A DNA stretch of 7,689 nucleotides from Candidatus Egaibacter danicus (GTDB lineage: Bacteria; Pseudomonadota; Gammaproteobacteria; Burkholderiales; Burkholderiaceae), in assembly GCA_011391115.1 (NCBI GenBank), contig JAABRC010000086.1, positions 1 to 7,689 on the forward strand. Reading direction: 5' to 3'. Position 1 is the first letter of the stretch, and the number at the start of each line of letters is the position of its first letter. Below the pieces are notes generated by a model. The model did no database searches, had not been told where the DNA came from, and saw only the letters and a program-made list of their open reading frames with translations. The position numbers and the translations under genes are program-made. Below are positions 1 through 6,892 of this stretch, one piece after another.

Positions 1-1225
1 TCGGCGCAAGCGGGTACTGGACATGTTCGCCAGAGTGCATCTACCGGATCCACAGCGCATCTTCGATGCCTATCCACACGAACTCTCCGGCGGGCAGCGT
101 CAGCGCATCGTGATCGCCATCGCCCTGATACTGCGGCCAGCGCTGCTCATTTGTGATGAGCCGACGACAGCCCTGGATGTCACTACACAAGCCGAGATAC
201 TGCGCCTCATCCGGGAGATGCAGCAGGAAACCGGCACAGGTGTGCTTTTCATCACCCACGATTTTGGCGTGGTGGCTGACATTGCGGACGAAGTGGTGGT
301 GTTGCAACTGGGCAAGCAGGTTGAGCGGGGCACCAAGGAACAAGTACTGGGGCGTCCGACACACGCTTACACGCGCATGCTGTTGCAAGCTGTACCCAAG
401 CTGGAACCCTCTCGCCCACCGGTGAGCGACCAAGCCAAAGCCTTGCTGGACGCCACAGACATAGCGAAAGAATACCGGTCAGGCTCCTGGCCCAAACGGC
501 GGGTCGTATCCGCTGCCAGTCAGTTTTCATTGCGCCTGCACGAAGGTGAAACGATCGGCATCGTGGGCGAGTCAGGCTCTGGAAAATCTACGGTGGCCCG
601 GTGTATTGCAGGCCTGATTGAACCCACTGGGGGCAAGGTCATGCTGCACGGCCATGAACATCTCGACAACAAAAGGGTTCGCCTGTCCGCGTTTCGTCGC
701 TCCGTTCAGGTGGTGTTTCAAGACCCCAACCGCTCCCTCAACCCGCGCCGAACGGTCGGGCAGTCCATCGTGGAAGGACCGGTCAACTTCGGGGTGGAAC
801 CGCGCAAGGCCTGGCAACGTGCCGAGGAGCTCATGGAACTGGTCAGGCTGCGCCCGGATGCACTGAACCGCTACCCCAGCGAGTTCTCGGGGGGTCAGCG
901 CCAGCGCTTGTGCATCGCACGCGCTCTGGCGTGCGAACCCCGGGTGCTGATCGCTGATGAAGCCGTCTCGGCCCTGGATGTTTCTGTACAGGATCAGATC
1001 CTCAAGCTGCTAAAAGAGATCCAGGAACGTCTTTCACTGGGCATCCTTTTCATCACCCACGACCTGCGTGTGGCCAGCAACATCTGCGATCAGCTGATCG
1101 TCATGCACAAGGGTCGCATCGTGGAACGGGGACTTGCGAGCGAGGTTCTGCTCAAGCCCCAACAAGATTACACCCGCGCCCTGCTGGCTGCAGCTCCTGG
1201 TCAACACTGGACATTTCACGCATGA
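1..1225 (+). CDS. Oligopeptide-type ABC importer, fused double ATP-binding subunit (5' partial)
   Basis: Cytoplasmic ATPase that would power uptake of a peptide, glutathione-like or other small solute through a DppBC/GsiCD-type permease. The reading frame is open from base 2, so the true start lies upstream. About 407 residues are visible. Numbering from the Met codon at 23, the first nucleotide-binding domain shows its signature LSGGQ (21-25), Walker B LLICDEP (41-47) and H-loop THD (78-80); its Walker A lies outside the window. A linker with a variant oligopeptide-family C-terminal motif (PTHAYT, 112-117) leads to a complete second domain: Walker A GESGSGKST (182-190), Q-loop FQDP (232-235), signature FSGGQ (288-292), Walker B VLIADEA (308-314) and THD (345-347). 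Two ATPase domains in one chain resemble GsiA, or fused DppD-DppF. The permease and binding-protein genes are presumably upstream. The stop overlaps the next start as ATGA. The family is certain; the solute is unknown. Confidence 0.93.
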   Translation, partial: RRKRVLDMFARVHLPDPQRIFDAYPHELSGGQRQRIVIAIALILRPALLICDEPTTALDVTTQAEILRLIREMQQETGTGVLFITHDFGVVADIADEVVVLQLGKQVERGTKEQVLGRPTHAYTRMLLQAVPKLEPSRPPVSDQAKALLDATDIAKEYRSGSWPKRRVVSAASQFSLRLHEGETIGIVGESGSGKSTVARCIAGLIEPTGGKVMLHGHEHLDNKRVRLSAFRRSVQVVFQDPNRSLNPRRTVGQSIVEGPVNFGVEPRKAWQRAEELMELVRLRPDALNRYPSEFSGGQRQRLCIARALACEPRVLIADEAVSALDVSVQDQILKLLKEIQERLSLGILFITHDLRVASNICDQLIVMHKGRIVERGLASEVLLKPQQDYTRALLAAAPGQHWTFHA

Positions 1226-2616
1226 CATCACCCCTTTACGCATGGACTGCCCAGCAGTTGCTCGTGCACTACGCCAACGGTTCTCTGTCCCCGGTCGAGG
1301 TCACGAAGTCGGTACTGAACAGGATCACCGCCTGTGAGCCCCAGATTCATGCGACCTGGATATCGAACGCCGCAGAAGCGCTGGCGCAGGCTGCAGCTTC
1401 AGAAAAGCGCTGGATTCAAGGTGAACCGACCGGGCCACTGGACGGGGTCCCGTTCACGCTCAAGGAGAACATTGCCACCCAGGGCGTTCCGGTGCCCCTG
1501 GGCAGCGCAGCAACCGAACTGATCCCGGCTAAAGCAGATGCCCCTGCCGCAGCAAGGATGCTGGAGTCAGGTGCCGTGCTGGTGGCCAAAACGACCATGC
1601 CCGACTTTGGCGTGCTGGGTGCTGCCGCCTCCAGTTTTCATCCACTCACGCGCAATCCCTGGGACACCCGGCTCAATACCGGCGGCTCAAGTTCGGGTGC
1701 TGGTGCTGCCGCTGCTGCGAGTTACGGTCCGCTGCACCTGGGGACAGATATTGGTGGTTCCGTCAGGATTCCAGCCAGTTTTTGCGGTGTATTTGGATTC
1801 AAGCCCAGTCAGGGACGCGTGCCTGCAGACCCACCAGCGGCCGCTCGCGTGATCGGCCCCTTGACCCGTACGGTGGAAGACGCTGCACGGCTCATGAGCG
1901 TCATCGCCAGGCCCGACGAGCGTGACCACACCAGCCTGCCTGCGCAAGAGATTGCCTGGCTCGATCTTGGAAGAAACGTCCGAGGCCTTCGCATCGGCCT
2001 CTGGATGAATCCCGCTGCGCCGTGGCAAGTAGACCCTGAGGTCAAGGACGCTGTCGAGGCAGCAGCGCGGCTGTTTGAACAAGCGGGTGCGATTGTCGAG
2101 CCCGTTATGGACTGGACCACGCCTGAGATGTACATGGGCATACTTCATTTTTTTGCGATGCGATGCCGCAACGATTTGCAAGGCATGCCTGCCTCACGCG
2201 CGGCCATGGCTGCCAGCTACGTTCACGAAGCCGCCGGCTTCGCGGACAAGCTGAGCGCTGACGACGTATTTCGTGCTTTCTATCGCATGCACAGCATGCA
2301 GGCGGCCACGGTGCGCGCCACGCAACCGTATGACTACATCCTGTCGCCCACGTCCCCCGTGCTGCCATTTGTGGCTGAGGCGATCAACAGCGGCAGTGAA
2401 AGTCGCATGAAGGATGCCCACTTCACGATTGTGTTCAACCAATCCGGGCAGCCAGCCGCATCCATACCATGTGGGCACTCGTCTACCGGCATGCCCATCG
2501 GCTTGCAGATTGCAGGACGCCGGCACGACGATCTGGGCGTGCTGCAAATGGCACAGGCCTATGAAACCATGCGTGCGCCCATGCACCCGTGGCCGCTGCT
2601 CTCTTCGAGCCTTTGA
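1222..2616 (+). CDS. Amidase signature (AS) family hydrolase
   Basis: Hydrolyses a carboxamide bond to a carboxylate plus ammonia or an amine, probably in the cytoplasm because no signal peptide is visible. The 464 residues are normal for the family. The Ser-cisSer-Lys triad can be assigned: Lys81 in FTLKEN, Ser156 in the glycine/serine-rich motif GGSSSGAGAA (154-163), and nucleophile Ser180 in GTDIGGSVRIPA (174-185). The spacings of 99 residues (Lys to nucleophile) and 24 (cis-Ser to nucleophile) match those I recall for fatty acid amide hydrolase. The FGFKPSQGRVP segment (191-201) is also typical. The start is the ATG of an ATGA overlap with the ABC ATPase stop; no strong ribosome site precedes it, so translational coupling is likely. 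Substrate specificity cannot be read from the sequence. It is unlikely to be GatA, since no gatC or gatB lies beside it and the context is catabolic. The pairing with an importer suggests it acts on the imported compound. Confidence 0.93.
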   Translation: MTSPLYAWTAQQLLVHYANGSLSPVEVTKSVLNRITACEPQIHATWISNAAEALAQAAASEKRWIQGEPTGPLDGVPFTLKENIATQGVPVPLGSAATELIPAKADAPAAARMLESGAVLVAKTTMPDFGVLGAAASSFHPLTRNPWDTRLNTGGSSSGAGAAAAASYGPLHLGTDIGGSVRIPASFCGVFGFKPSQGRVPADPPAAARVIGPLTRTVEDAARLMSVIARPDERDHTSLPAQEIAWLDLGRNVRGLRIGLWMNPAAPWQVDPEVKDAVEAAARLFEQAGAIVEPVMDWTTPEMYMGILHFFAMRCRNDLQGMPASRAAMAASYVHEAAGFADKLSADDVFRAFYRMHSMQAATVRATQPYDYILSPTSPVLPFVAEAINSGSESRMKDAHFTIVFNQSGQPAASIPCGHSSTGMPIGLQIAGRRHDDLGVLQMAQAYETMRAPMHPWPLLSSSL

Positions 2617-2642
2617 ACTCTCCTTTGCTCTTCACCGGACAC

Positions 2643-2661
2643 ACATGTACCCGGTACACGT
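2643..2661. promoter_or_regulatory. 19-base imperfect dyad before the kinase gene, possible operator or mRNA hairpin
   Basis: The sequence ACATGTACCCGGTACACGT is symmetrical around base 2652. Bases 2646-2651 (TGTACC) pair with 2653-2658 (GGTACA), and the outer AC (2643-2644) pairs with GT (2660-2661); only the 2645/2659 pair fails. It fills much of the 58-base gap after the amidase and ends two bases before the ribosome site AAGG. Such a dyad could bind a dimeric repressor, or form a hairpin beside the ribosome site. No regulator gene is in the window, so its role is inference. Confidence 0.35.
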
Positions 2662-2662
2662 C

Positions 2663-2666
2663 AAGG
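2663..2666 (+). promoter_or_regulatory. Ribosome binding site for the kinase gene
   Basis: AAGG lies 8 bases before the ATG at 2675, which is good spacing and supports that start. It directly follows the dyad ending at 2661, so any hairpin or bound protein there could affect its access. Confidence 0.5.
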
Positions 2667-2674
2667 TATAAAAA

Positions 2675-3745
2675 ATGGATGCCAATGCACCCCAAGCCCT
2701 GTTCACAGGCACACAGCCAGTAACTGAGGCCAACCGATTCGATGAAGGACGTCTGAGCGCCTGGATGCAGGCACATGTACCGGGTTTCAGCGGCTCCATG
2801 AGCGTGGCGCAGTTCAAAGGCGGACAGTCCAACCCCACCTTCCTGCTGGCAACCAGCGGGCAGCGCTACGTGCTGCGGCGCAAGCCCATGGGTGAGCTCC
2901 TGCCATCAGCCCACGCGGTGGACCGCGAGTTCCGCGTCATCCGCGCACTGGCCGGCACTGAGGTGCCGGTGGCTCAGGCCCATGCGCTGTGCGAAGACCC
3001 GTCTGTTATCGGATCGGCCTTCTATGTGATGGACCATGTGGAGGGCCGCATTTTCTGGGACCCGACCCTGCCCGGTATGGTGCCCGATGAGCGCGCCGCT
3101 ATCTTCAACGAACTCAACCGAGTTCTGGCCGCGCTTCACCAGGTGCACCCAGCCAGCGTTGGGCTGGCCGACTACGGCCGCCCCGGGGCTTACCTAGAGC
3201 GCCAGGTGGCACGCTGGACGCGCCAGTACAAGGCGGCCGAGACGGAACCCATCGAGGCGGCCGACCGCCTGATGGAATGGCTGCCAAGCCACATCCCGCC
3301 GGAGGGGGCGACCCGTCTGGTGCACGGTGACTACCGCATCGACAACGTGATTTTCCATCCCACCGAGCCTCGCATCCTCGCGGTTCTGGACTGGGAACTC
3401 TCTACCCTGGGCGATCCGCTGGTGGACTTTGCCTACCACTGCATGAGTTGGCGCATGCCGCAGACCTCGCGCGGACTGGCAGGCGTGAACGTCGTGGCAC
3501 TGGGCATCCCCAGTGAAGCGCACTACCTGGCTCACTACCTGTCGTACACCGGCCACCAATCGGCGGTGCCCGCGCGAGACTGGAACTACTACCTAGTGTT
3601 CAACATGTTCCGCCTCGTGAGCATTTTACAGGGTGTGGCCAAGCGCGCCCAGCTGGGCAACGCATCCAACGCCAGTGCCGTGGCCACTGGCAAGCGGGCC
3701 CGTCCACTGGCCGAGCAGGCTTGGGCACTGGCCCAGACCCTTTAA
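2675..3745 (+). CDS. APH-fold phosphotransferase, ACAD10/ACAD11 N-terminal-domain type (LvaA-like 4-hydroxyacyl-CoA kinase candidate)
   Basis: A soluble 356-residue kinase of the aminoglycoside phosphotransferase fold. In this subfamily the substrate is thought to be the 4-hydroxyl of a 4-hydroxyacyl-CoA rather than an antibiotic. The glycine-rich nucleotide loop reads [12 protein letters not shown] (47-58), followed by the basic strand YVLRRKP (65-71) and the characteristic [14 protein letters not shown] (75-88). The catalytic loop is VHGDYRIDN (216-224), with Asp219 as the expected base and Asn224 as a metal ligand. The metal motif is [12 protein letters not shown] (237-248), including Asp239. 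All these stretches closely match what I recall of the human ACAD11 N-terminal domain and bacterial LvaA-type kinases. It sits directly before a matching ACAD11-like dehydrogenase, with an acyl-CoA ligase after that. ATG 2675 has a well-spaced AAGG. An antibiotic-resistance role is very unlikely given the motifs and neighbours. The exact substrate is inferred. Confidence 0.88.
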   Translation: MDANAPQALFTGTQPVTEANRFDEGRLSAWMQAHVPGFSGSMSVAQFKGGQSNPTFLLATSGQRYVLRRKPMGELLPSAHAVDREFRVIRALAGTEVPVAQAHALCEDPSVIGSAFYVMDHVEGRIFWDPTLPGMVPDERAAIFNELNRVLAALHQVHPASVGLADYGRPGAYLERQVARWTRQYKAAETEPIEAADRLMEWLPSHIPPEGATRLVHGDYRIDNVIFHPTEPRILAVLDWELSTLGDPLVDFAYHCMSWRMPQTSRGLAGVNVVALGIPSEAHYLAHYLSYTGHQSAVPARDWNYYLVFNMFRLVSILQGVAKRAQLGNASNASAVATGKRARPLAEQAWALAQTL

Positions 3746-3766
3746 ACCCCACCCATTATTCCGAAC

Positions 3767-3770
3767 GGAG
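3767..3770 (+). promoter_or_regulatory. Ribosome binding site deciding the acyl-CoA dehydrogenase start
   Basis: GGAG lies 4 bases before ATG 3775. The frame also stays open back to a TTG at 3721, but that start would overlap the kinase gene and add 18 residues ([18 protein letters not shown]) with no family character. The GGAG and the normal N terminus [12 protein letters not shown] favour 3775. Confidence 0.55.
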
Positions 3771-3774
3771 CCCC

Positions 3775-5001
3775 ATGGATTTCGACCATTCCCCCAAGGT
3801 CCAGGACCTTCAAACCCGTGTACGCGCCTTCATGGACGAGCACATCATCCCGGCCGAACCGGTTTTCAAGGCGGAGATGAAAGCCTTTCGCGCCCAAGGC
3901 AACCCCTGGCAGGAGCCACAGGTGATCGAAGCGCTCAAGCACAAGGCACGGGCCGCCGGGTTGTGGAACTTGTTTCTGCCTGAATCATCAATGGGCGCGG
4001 GCCTGTCCAACTTGGAATATGCGCCACTGGCCGAGATCATGGGGCGCTCGATCATCGGTTCTGAGCCCTTCAACTGTTCGGCGCCCGACACCGGCAACAT
4101 GGAAACCATCGTTCGTTACGGTACACCCGCACAACAGGAACGCTGGCTGCGGCCCTTGCTGGACGGCAGTATCCGTTCGGGATTTGCCATGACCGAACCG
4201 GCTGTGGCGTCCAGCGATGCCACCAACATCGAAGCTCGCATTGAACGCGACGGCGACCACTACGTCATCAACGCGGTCAAGTGGTGGACCAGCGGCGCCA
4301 ACGACCCGCGTTGCAAGGTGCTGATTTTCATGGGCAAGACCAACCCCGACGCACCCAGGCACTCCCAGCAGTCCATGATCCTTGTGCCCATGGACACCCC
4401 GGGCGTGGAAATCCTGCGGTCGCTGCCGGTGTTCGGCTACGACGACGCACCGCATGGACATGCCGAGATCCGCTTCACCAACGTGCGCGTGCCGGTGGAA
4501 AACATCCTGCTGGGTGAAGGCCGTGGCTTCGAGATCGCTCAAGGACGTTTGGGTCCTGGTCGCATCCACCACTGCATGCGCGTGATCGGCCGCGCCGAGC
4601 GCGCACTTGAAGACATGTGCCGCCGTGCGAGCCAGCGCACTGCCTTCGGGCGCACCTTGGCCGAACAGGGGGTCACTCGCGAGCGCATCGCGCAGTCACG
4701 CATCCTGATTGATCAGGCGCGCTTTCTGGTGCTACACGCGGCTTGGAAGATGGACAAGATGGGCAACAAGGCTGCCAGACAGGAGATCGCCATGATCAAG
4801 GTGGCTGCCCCGACCATGGCGCTGCAGGTTATCGACTGGTCTATGCAAGTGCATGGCGGCGCCGGCGTGAGCGACGACTTTGGTCTGGCTCGCGCCTACG
4901 CCTCTACACGTACGCTGCGCTTTGCCGATGGCCCGGACGAGGTGCACCGCAACGCCATAGCCAAAGAAGAAATTGCCCGCGTCCTGGCCCGGAAGTCATG
5001 A
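3775..5001 (+). CDS. Acyl-CoA dehydrogenase family protein, ACAD10/ACAD11 subfamily (LvaC-like)
   Basis: A cytoplasmic flavoprotein of 408 residues, normal for the family. In this subfamily it is thought to act on a 4-phospho-acyl-CoA made by the partner kinase, removing phosphate to leave an enoyl-CoA. Visible motifs are [15 protein letters not shown] (137-151, flavin/substrate region, with AVASSD in place of the common AGSD), [13 protein letters not shown] (169-181), [14 protein letters not shown] (219-232), [20 protein letters not shown] (247-266), [12 protein letters not shown] (358-369) and [10 protein letters not shown] (382-391). The [13 protein letters not shown] and ADGPDEVH blocks are hallmarks of ACAD10/ACAD11. 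Aligned with medium-chain acyl-CoA dehydrogenase, Asp385 takes the place of the catalytic Glu in YEGT. The gene lies 29 bases after the kinase and overlaps the ligase by ATGA. An ordinary fatty acyl-CoA dehydrogenase is the alternative, but the subfamily motifs argue against it. Confidence 0.92.
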   Translation: MDFDHSPKVQDLQTRVRAFMDEHIIPAEPVFKAEMKAFRAQGNPWQEPQVIEALKHKARAAGLWNLFLPESSMGAGLSNLEYAPLAEIMGRSIIGSEPFNCSAPDTGNMETIVRYGTPAQQERWLRPLLDGSIRSGFAMTEPAVASSDATNIEARIERDGDHYVINAVKWWTSGANDPRCKVLIFMGKTNPDAPRHSQQSMILVPMDTPGVEILRSLPVFGYDDAPHGHAEIRFTNVRVPVENILLGEGRGFEIAQGRLGPGRIHHCMRVIGRAERALEDMCRRASQRTAFGRTLAEQGVTRERIAQSRILIDQARFLVLHAAWKMDKMGNKAARQEIAMIKVAAPTMALQVIDWSMQVHGGAGVSDDFGLARAYASTRTLRFADGPDEVHRNAIAKEEIARVLARKS

Positions 5002-6710
5002 ACACCCTGCACCATGCTCACTGGCCGCCTGCGCTGCCCCACAAGCTGACCCTGCCCGAAACCAGCCTGTGGTTCAACGCCGAGGTCTCAGCCCGGCGCT
5101 ACCCGGACAAGCCCTTCATCATCTACTACGAGGCCCCGCTCAGCTTCTCCCGTTTCAAAGACGAAGCGGAACGCCTGGCGGGCTATTTGCAGCTGGTGTG
5201 CGGGGTGCAGACCGGTGACCGTGTGCTGCTGAACCTGCAGAACAGCCCCCAGTGGGCCATTGGCTACTACGCCATATTGCGCGCCAATGCGGTGGTGGTA
5301 CCGATCAATCCGATGAACATGACCGAGGAGCTGGCGCACTACGTGGAGGACAGCGGCGCACGCGTGGCAATCACAGCGCAGGATCTGCTGCCTCAGATGC
5401 TGCCACTGCTAAAAGGACACCGCACCGACACGGTCCCCGCCGCACTGGAACATGTGGTTGTGGCAACCTACAGCGACTACCTGCACGCCCCCACGGACCT
5501 TCGGCTGCCCGACCTCGTGACCGCCCAGCGCCAGCCGTTACACGGTACCGGTCTGCACGGCTGGGCCGATGCTCTGGCCGCTAACCAGCCTCCCACCCCC
5601 CACACCGTCGGACCAGATGACCTGTGCGTCCTGCCCTACACCTCGGGCACCACCGGCCACCCCAAAGGGTGCATGCATACCCACCGCAGCGCCCAGTGCA
5701 CCACCATTGGTGGCGCGCAATGGTTCAGCAACACCCAGGATGCGGTCATGCTGTCGGCACTGCCCTTCTTTCATGTCACCGGAATGACCGGCGGCATGAA
5801 TGGCCCGCTGTTCCTTGGGGCCACCACCGTGGTGATGTCGCGTTGGGACCGCGAGACTGCTGCTGCGCTCATGCAGCGCCACAGCGTTACGGGTTGGCTG
5901 GCCATCACCGCCATGGTCGTGGATTTTCTAGTGAACCCACGCCTGGATGAGTACGATCTGTCGCGATTGGCGGGCATTCGTGGGGGTGGTGCTGCCATGC
6001 CGGCTGCGATGGCGCAGAAACTCAAGGATTTGCTGGGGCTGGACTTTGTCGAGGGTTATGGCATGTCCGAAACCATCGCTGCCACCCACCTCAACCCGTC
6101 ACACCGTCCCAAGGCACAGTGCCTGGGCATTCCGGTGTTCAACGTCGATGCACGGATCGTCGATCCGGTCACGCTGAAGGAGTTGCCGCAAGGCGAGACA
6201 GGCGAAATTGTGGTGCATGCACCCCAGGTCATGCAGGGTTACTGGCGCAATGCGAAGGCCACCGCTGAGGCGTTCATTGAGATTGATGGTCAGCGCTTTT
6301 TGCGAACCGGCGATCTGGCCTTGACTGATGAAGATGGCTATTTTTTTATGGTCGATCGTCTCAAACGCATGATCAACGCCAGTGGATTTAAGGTCTGGCC
6401 GGCAGAGGTGGAGGCGCTCATGTACAGGCACCCAGCCATTCTGGAGGCTTGCGTGATCGGCGCCAGCGATGCCAAACGGGGTGAAACCGTCAAGGCGGTG
6501 GTGGTGCTGCGACAGGAACAACGCGGCCAGGTAAGCGAACAAGCCATCGTCGCTTGGGCCCATGAACACATGGCCGCCTACAAGAGTCCGAGGATCGTCG
6601 AGTTCGTGAACGAACTCCCCAAGTCTGCAACGGGCAAGATCATGTGGCGGCATCTGCAAGAGCACCAAGACCAGCAGGATCGGCTTCAGGGAACGCCGAC
6701 TGCATCCTGA
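4998..6710 (+). CDS. AMP-forming acyl-CoA synthetase (fatty/hydroxy-acid CoA ligase, LvaE-like role)
   Basis: Activates a carboxylic acid with ATP and CoA through an acyl-AMP, giving the acyl-CoA that the neighbouring kinase and dehydrogenase would use. It has 570 residues. The ANL-superfamily landmarks occur in order: phosphate loop [11 protein letters not shown] (214-224), [10 protein letters not shown] (257-266), [10 protein letters not shown] (353-362), [13 protein letters not shown] (436-448), hinge region [20 protein letters not shown] (453-472) and the C-terminal catalytic Lys547 in [11 protein letters not shown] (541-551). The frame is open back to about 4743, but those codons read antisense-quality peptide inside the dehydrogenase gene. 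The natural start is ATG 4998, forming an ATGA overlap with the dehydrogenase stop, with GGAAG at 4991-4995 only two bases upstream. No signal peptide or membrane segment is seen. Chain length and hydroxylation preference cannot be told from motifs; the 4-hydroxyacid role rests on the neighbours. Confidence 0.92.
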   Translation: MNTLHHAHWPPALPHKLTLPETSLWFNAEVSARRYPDKPFIIYYEAPLSFSRFKDEAERLAGYLQLVCGVQTGDRVLLNLQNSPQWAIGYYAILRANAVVVPINPMNMTEELAHYVEDSGARVAITAQDLLPQMLPLLKGHRTDTVPAALEHVVVATYSDYLHAPTDLRLPDLVTAQRQPLHGTGLHGWADALAANQPPTPHTVGPDDLCVLPYTSGTTGHPKGCMHTHRSAQCTTIGGAQWFSNTQDAVMLSALPFFHVTGMTGGMNGPLFLGATTVVMSRWDRETAAALMQRHSVTGWLAITAMVVDFLVNPRLDEYDLSRLAGIRGGGAAMPAAMAQKLKDLLGLDFVEGYGMSETIAATHLNPSHRPKAQCLGIPVFNVDARIVDPVTLKELPQGETGEIVVHAPQVMQGYWRNAKATAEAFIEIDGQRFLRTGDLALTDEDGYFFMVDRLKRMINASGFKVWPAEVEALMYRHPAILEACVIGASDAKRGETVKAVVVLRQEQRGQVSEQAIVAWAHEHMAAYKSPRIVEFVNELPKSATGKIMWRHLQEHQDQQDRLQGTPTAS

Positions 6711-6716
6711 AACATC

Positions 6717-6734
6717 CGCAGGCTCTTGCCTGCG
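6717..6734 (+). terminator. Hairpin just after the ligase stop, possible terminator or 3' stability element
   Basis: CGCAGGC (6717-6723) and GCCTGCG (6728-6734) form a perfect 7-base-pair GC-rich stem with a TCTT loop, starting six bases after the stop codon at 6710. No T-tract follows, so it does not qualify as a classical intrinsic terminator. It may instead be a weak terminator, a pause site, or a hairpin protecting the transcript end ahead of the 182-base gap. Confidence 0.45.
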
Positions 6735-6736
6735 CG

Positions 6737-6764
6737 CTGCAGAACTGCAGAACTGCAGAACTGC
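6737..6764. repeat. 8-base tandem repeat, unit CTGCAGAA, 3.5 copies
   Basis: Three perfect head-to-tail copies of CTGCAGAA (6737-6760) are followed by CTGC (6761-6764) and then the sequence diverges. Each unit contains the palindrome CTGCAG. It is non-coding, between the ligase and the aldehyde dehydrogenase, and begins two bases after the hairpin at 6717-6734. It could be a slippage-generated microsatellite whose length varies between strains; no function is shown. Confidence 0.85.
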
Positions 6765-6852
6765 GAATCCTGCCTCTGGTCTGTACAGTCAAAGGCTTGG
6801 GCGACCCTTCAAGAGCCTTGCCGCTGCTTTCATAAATCTATCTCAACCACGA

Positions 6853-6874
6853 ACAGGTCTGTAATCAGATTTGT
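6853..6874. promoter_or_regulatory. Dyad in the leader of the aldehyde dehydrogenase gene
   Basis: TCTG (6858-6861) and CAGA (6866-6869) are inverted around TAAT. The symmetry extends outwards to ACA (6853-6855) and TGT (6872-6874), and the two intervening positions would be G-U pairs in RNA, giving a possible 9-pair stem with a four-base loop. It ends 18 bases before ATG 6893. It could be an operator or a leader hairpin. No promoter with good -35 and -10 boxes could be placed with confidence in the gap. Confidence 0.3.
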
Positions 6875-6892
6875 CACTCTCCGAACCCATCC

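Noticed and set aside
2667..2672. TATAAA as a -10 promoter box just before the kinase start
   Set aside because: It abuts the ATG, so the transcript would begin inside the gene, and no -35 box lies at suitable spacing.
2675..3745. Aminoglycoside resistance gene
   Set aside because: It shares the APH fold, but the residues around the nucleotide loop and catalytic loop match ACAD10/11-type kinases, and the neighbours are acyl-CoA enzymes.
3721..3774. TTG start for the dehydrogenase at 3721
   Set aside because: It would overlap the kinase end and add 18 unconserved residues; ATG 3775 has a GGAG just upstream.
3988..4572. 194-codon frame on the - strand within the dehydrogenase gene
   Set aside because: It is antisense to conserved dehydrogenase motifs and has no domain signal or plausible start context.
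4743..4997. N-terminal extension of the ligase frame by 85 codons
   Set aside because: The extension overlaps the well-supported dehydrogenase in another frame and has no resemblance to an adenylating enzyme. ATG 4998 gives a normal ligase N terminus.
6341..6350. Runs of seven T at about 2148-2154 and 6342-6348 as slippage or phase-variation sites
   Set aside because: Both encode conserved Phe-Phe pairs in intact frames, and seven bases is too short to argue for programmed slippage without comparative data.
6792..6819. Inverted repeat AAGGCT/AGCCTT in the gap before the aldehyde dehydrogenase
   Set aside because: Only six pairs separated by 16 bases with no T-tract; expected by chance in such a sequence.
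6808..6836. Possible promoter CTTCAA / CATAAA upstream of the aldehyde dehydrogenase
   Set aside because: The spacing is 17, but the -35 matches consensus at only two of six positions and the -10 at four of six, too weak to call.
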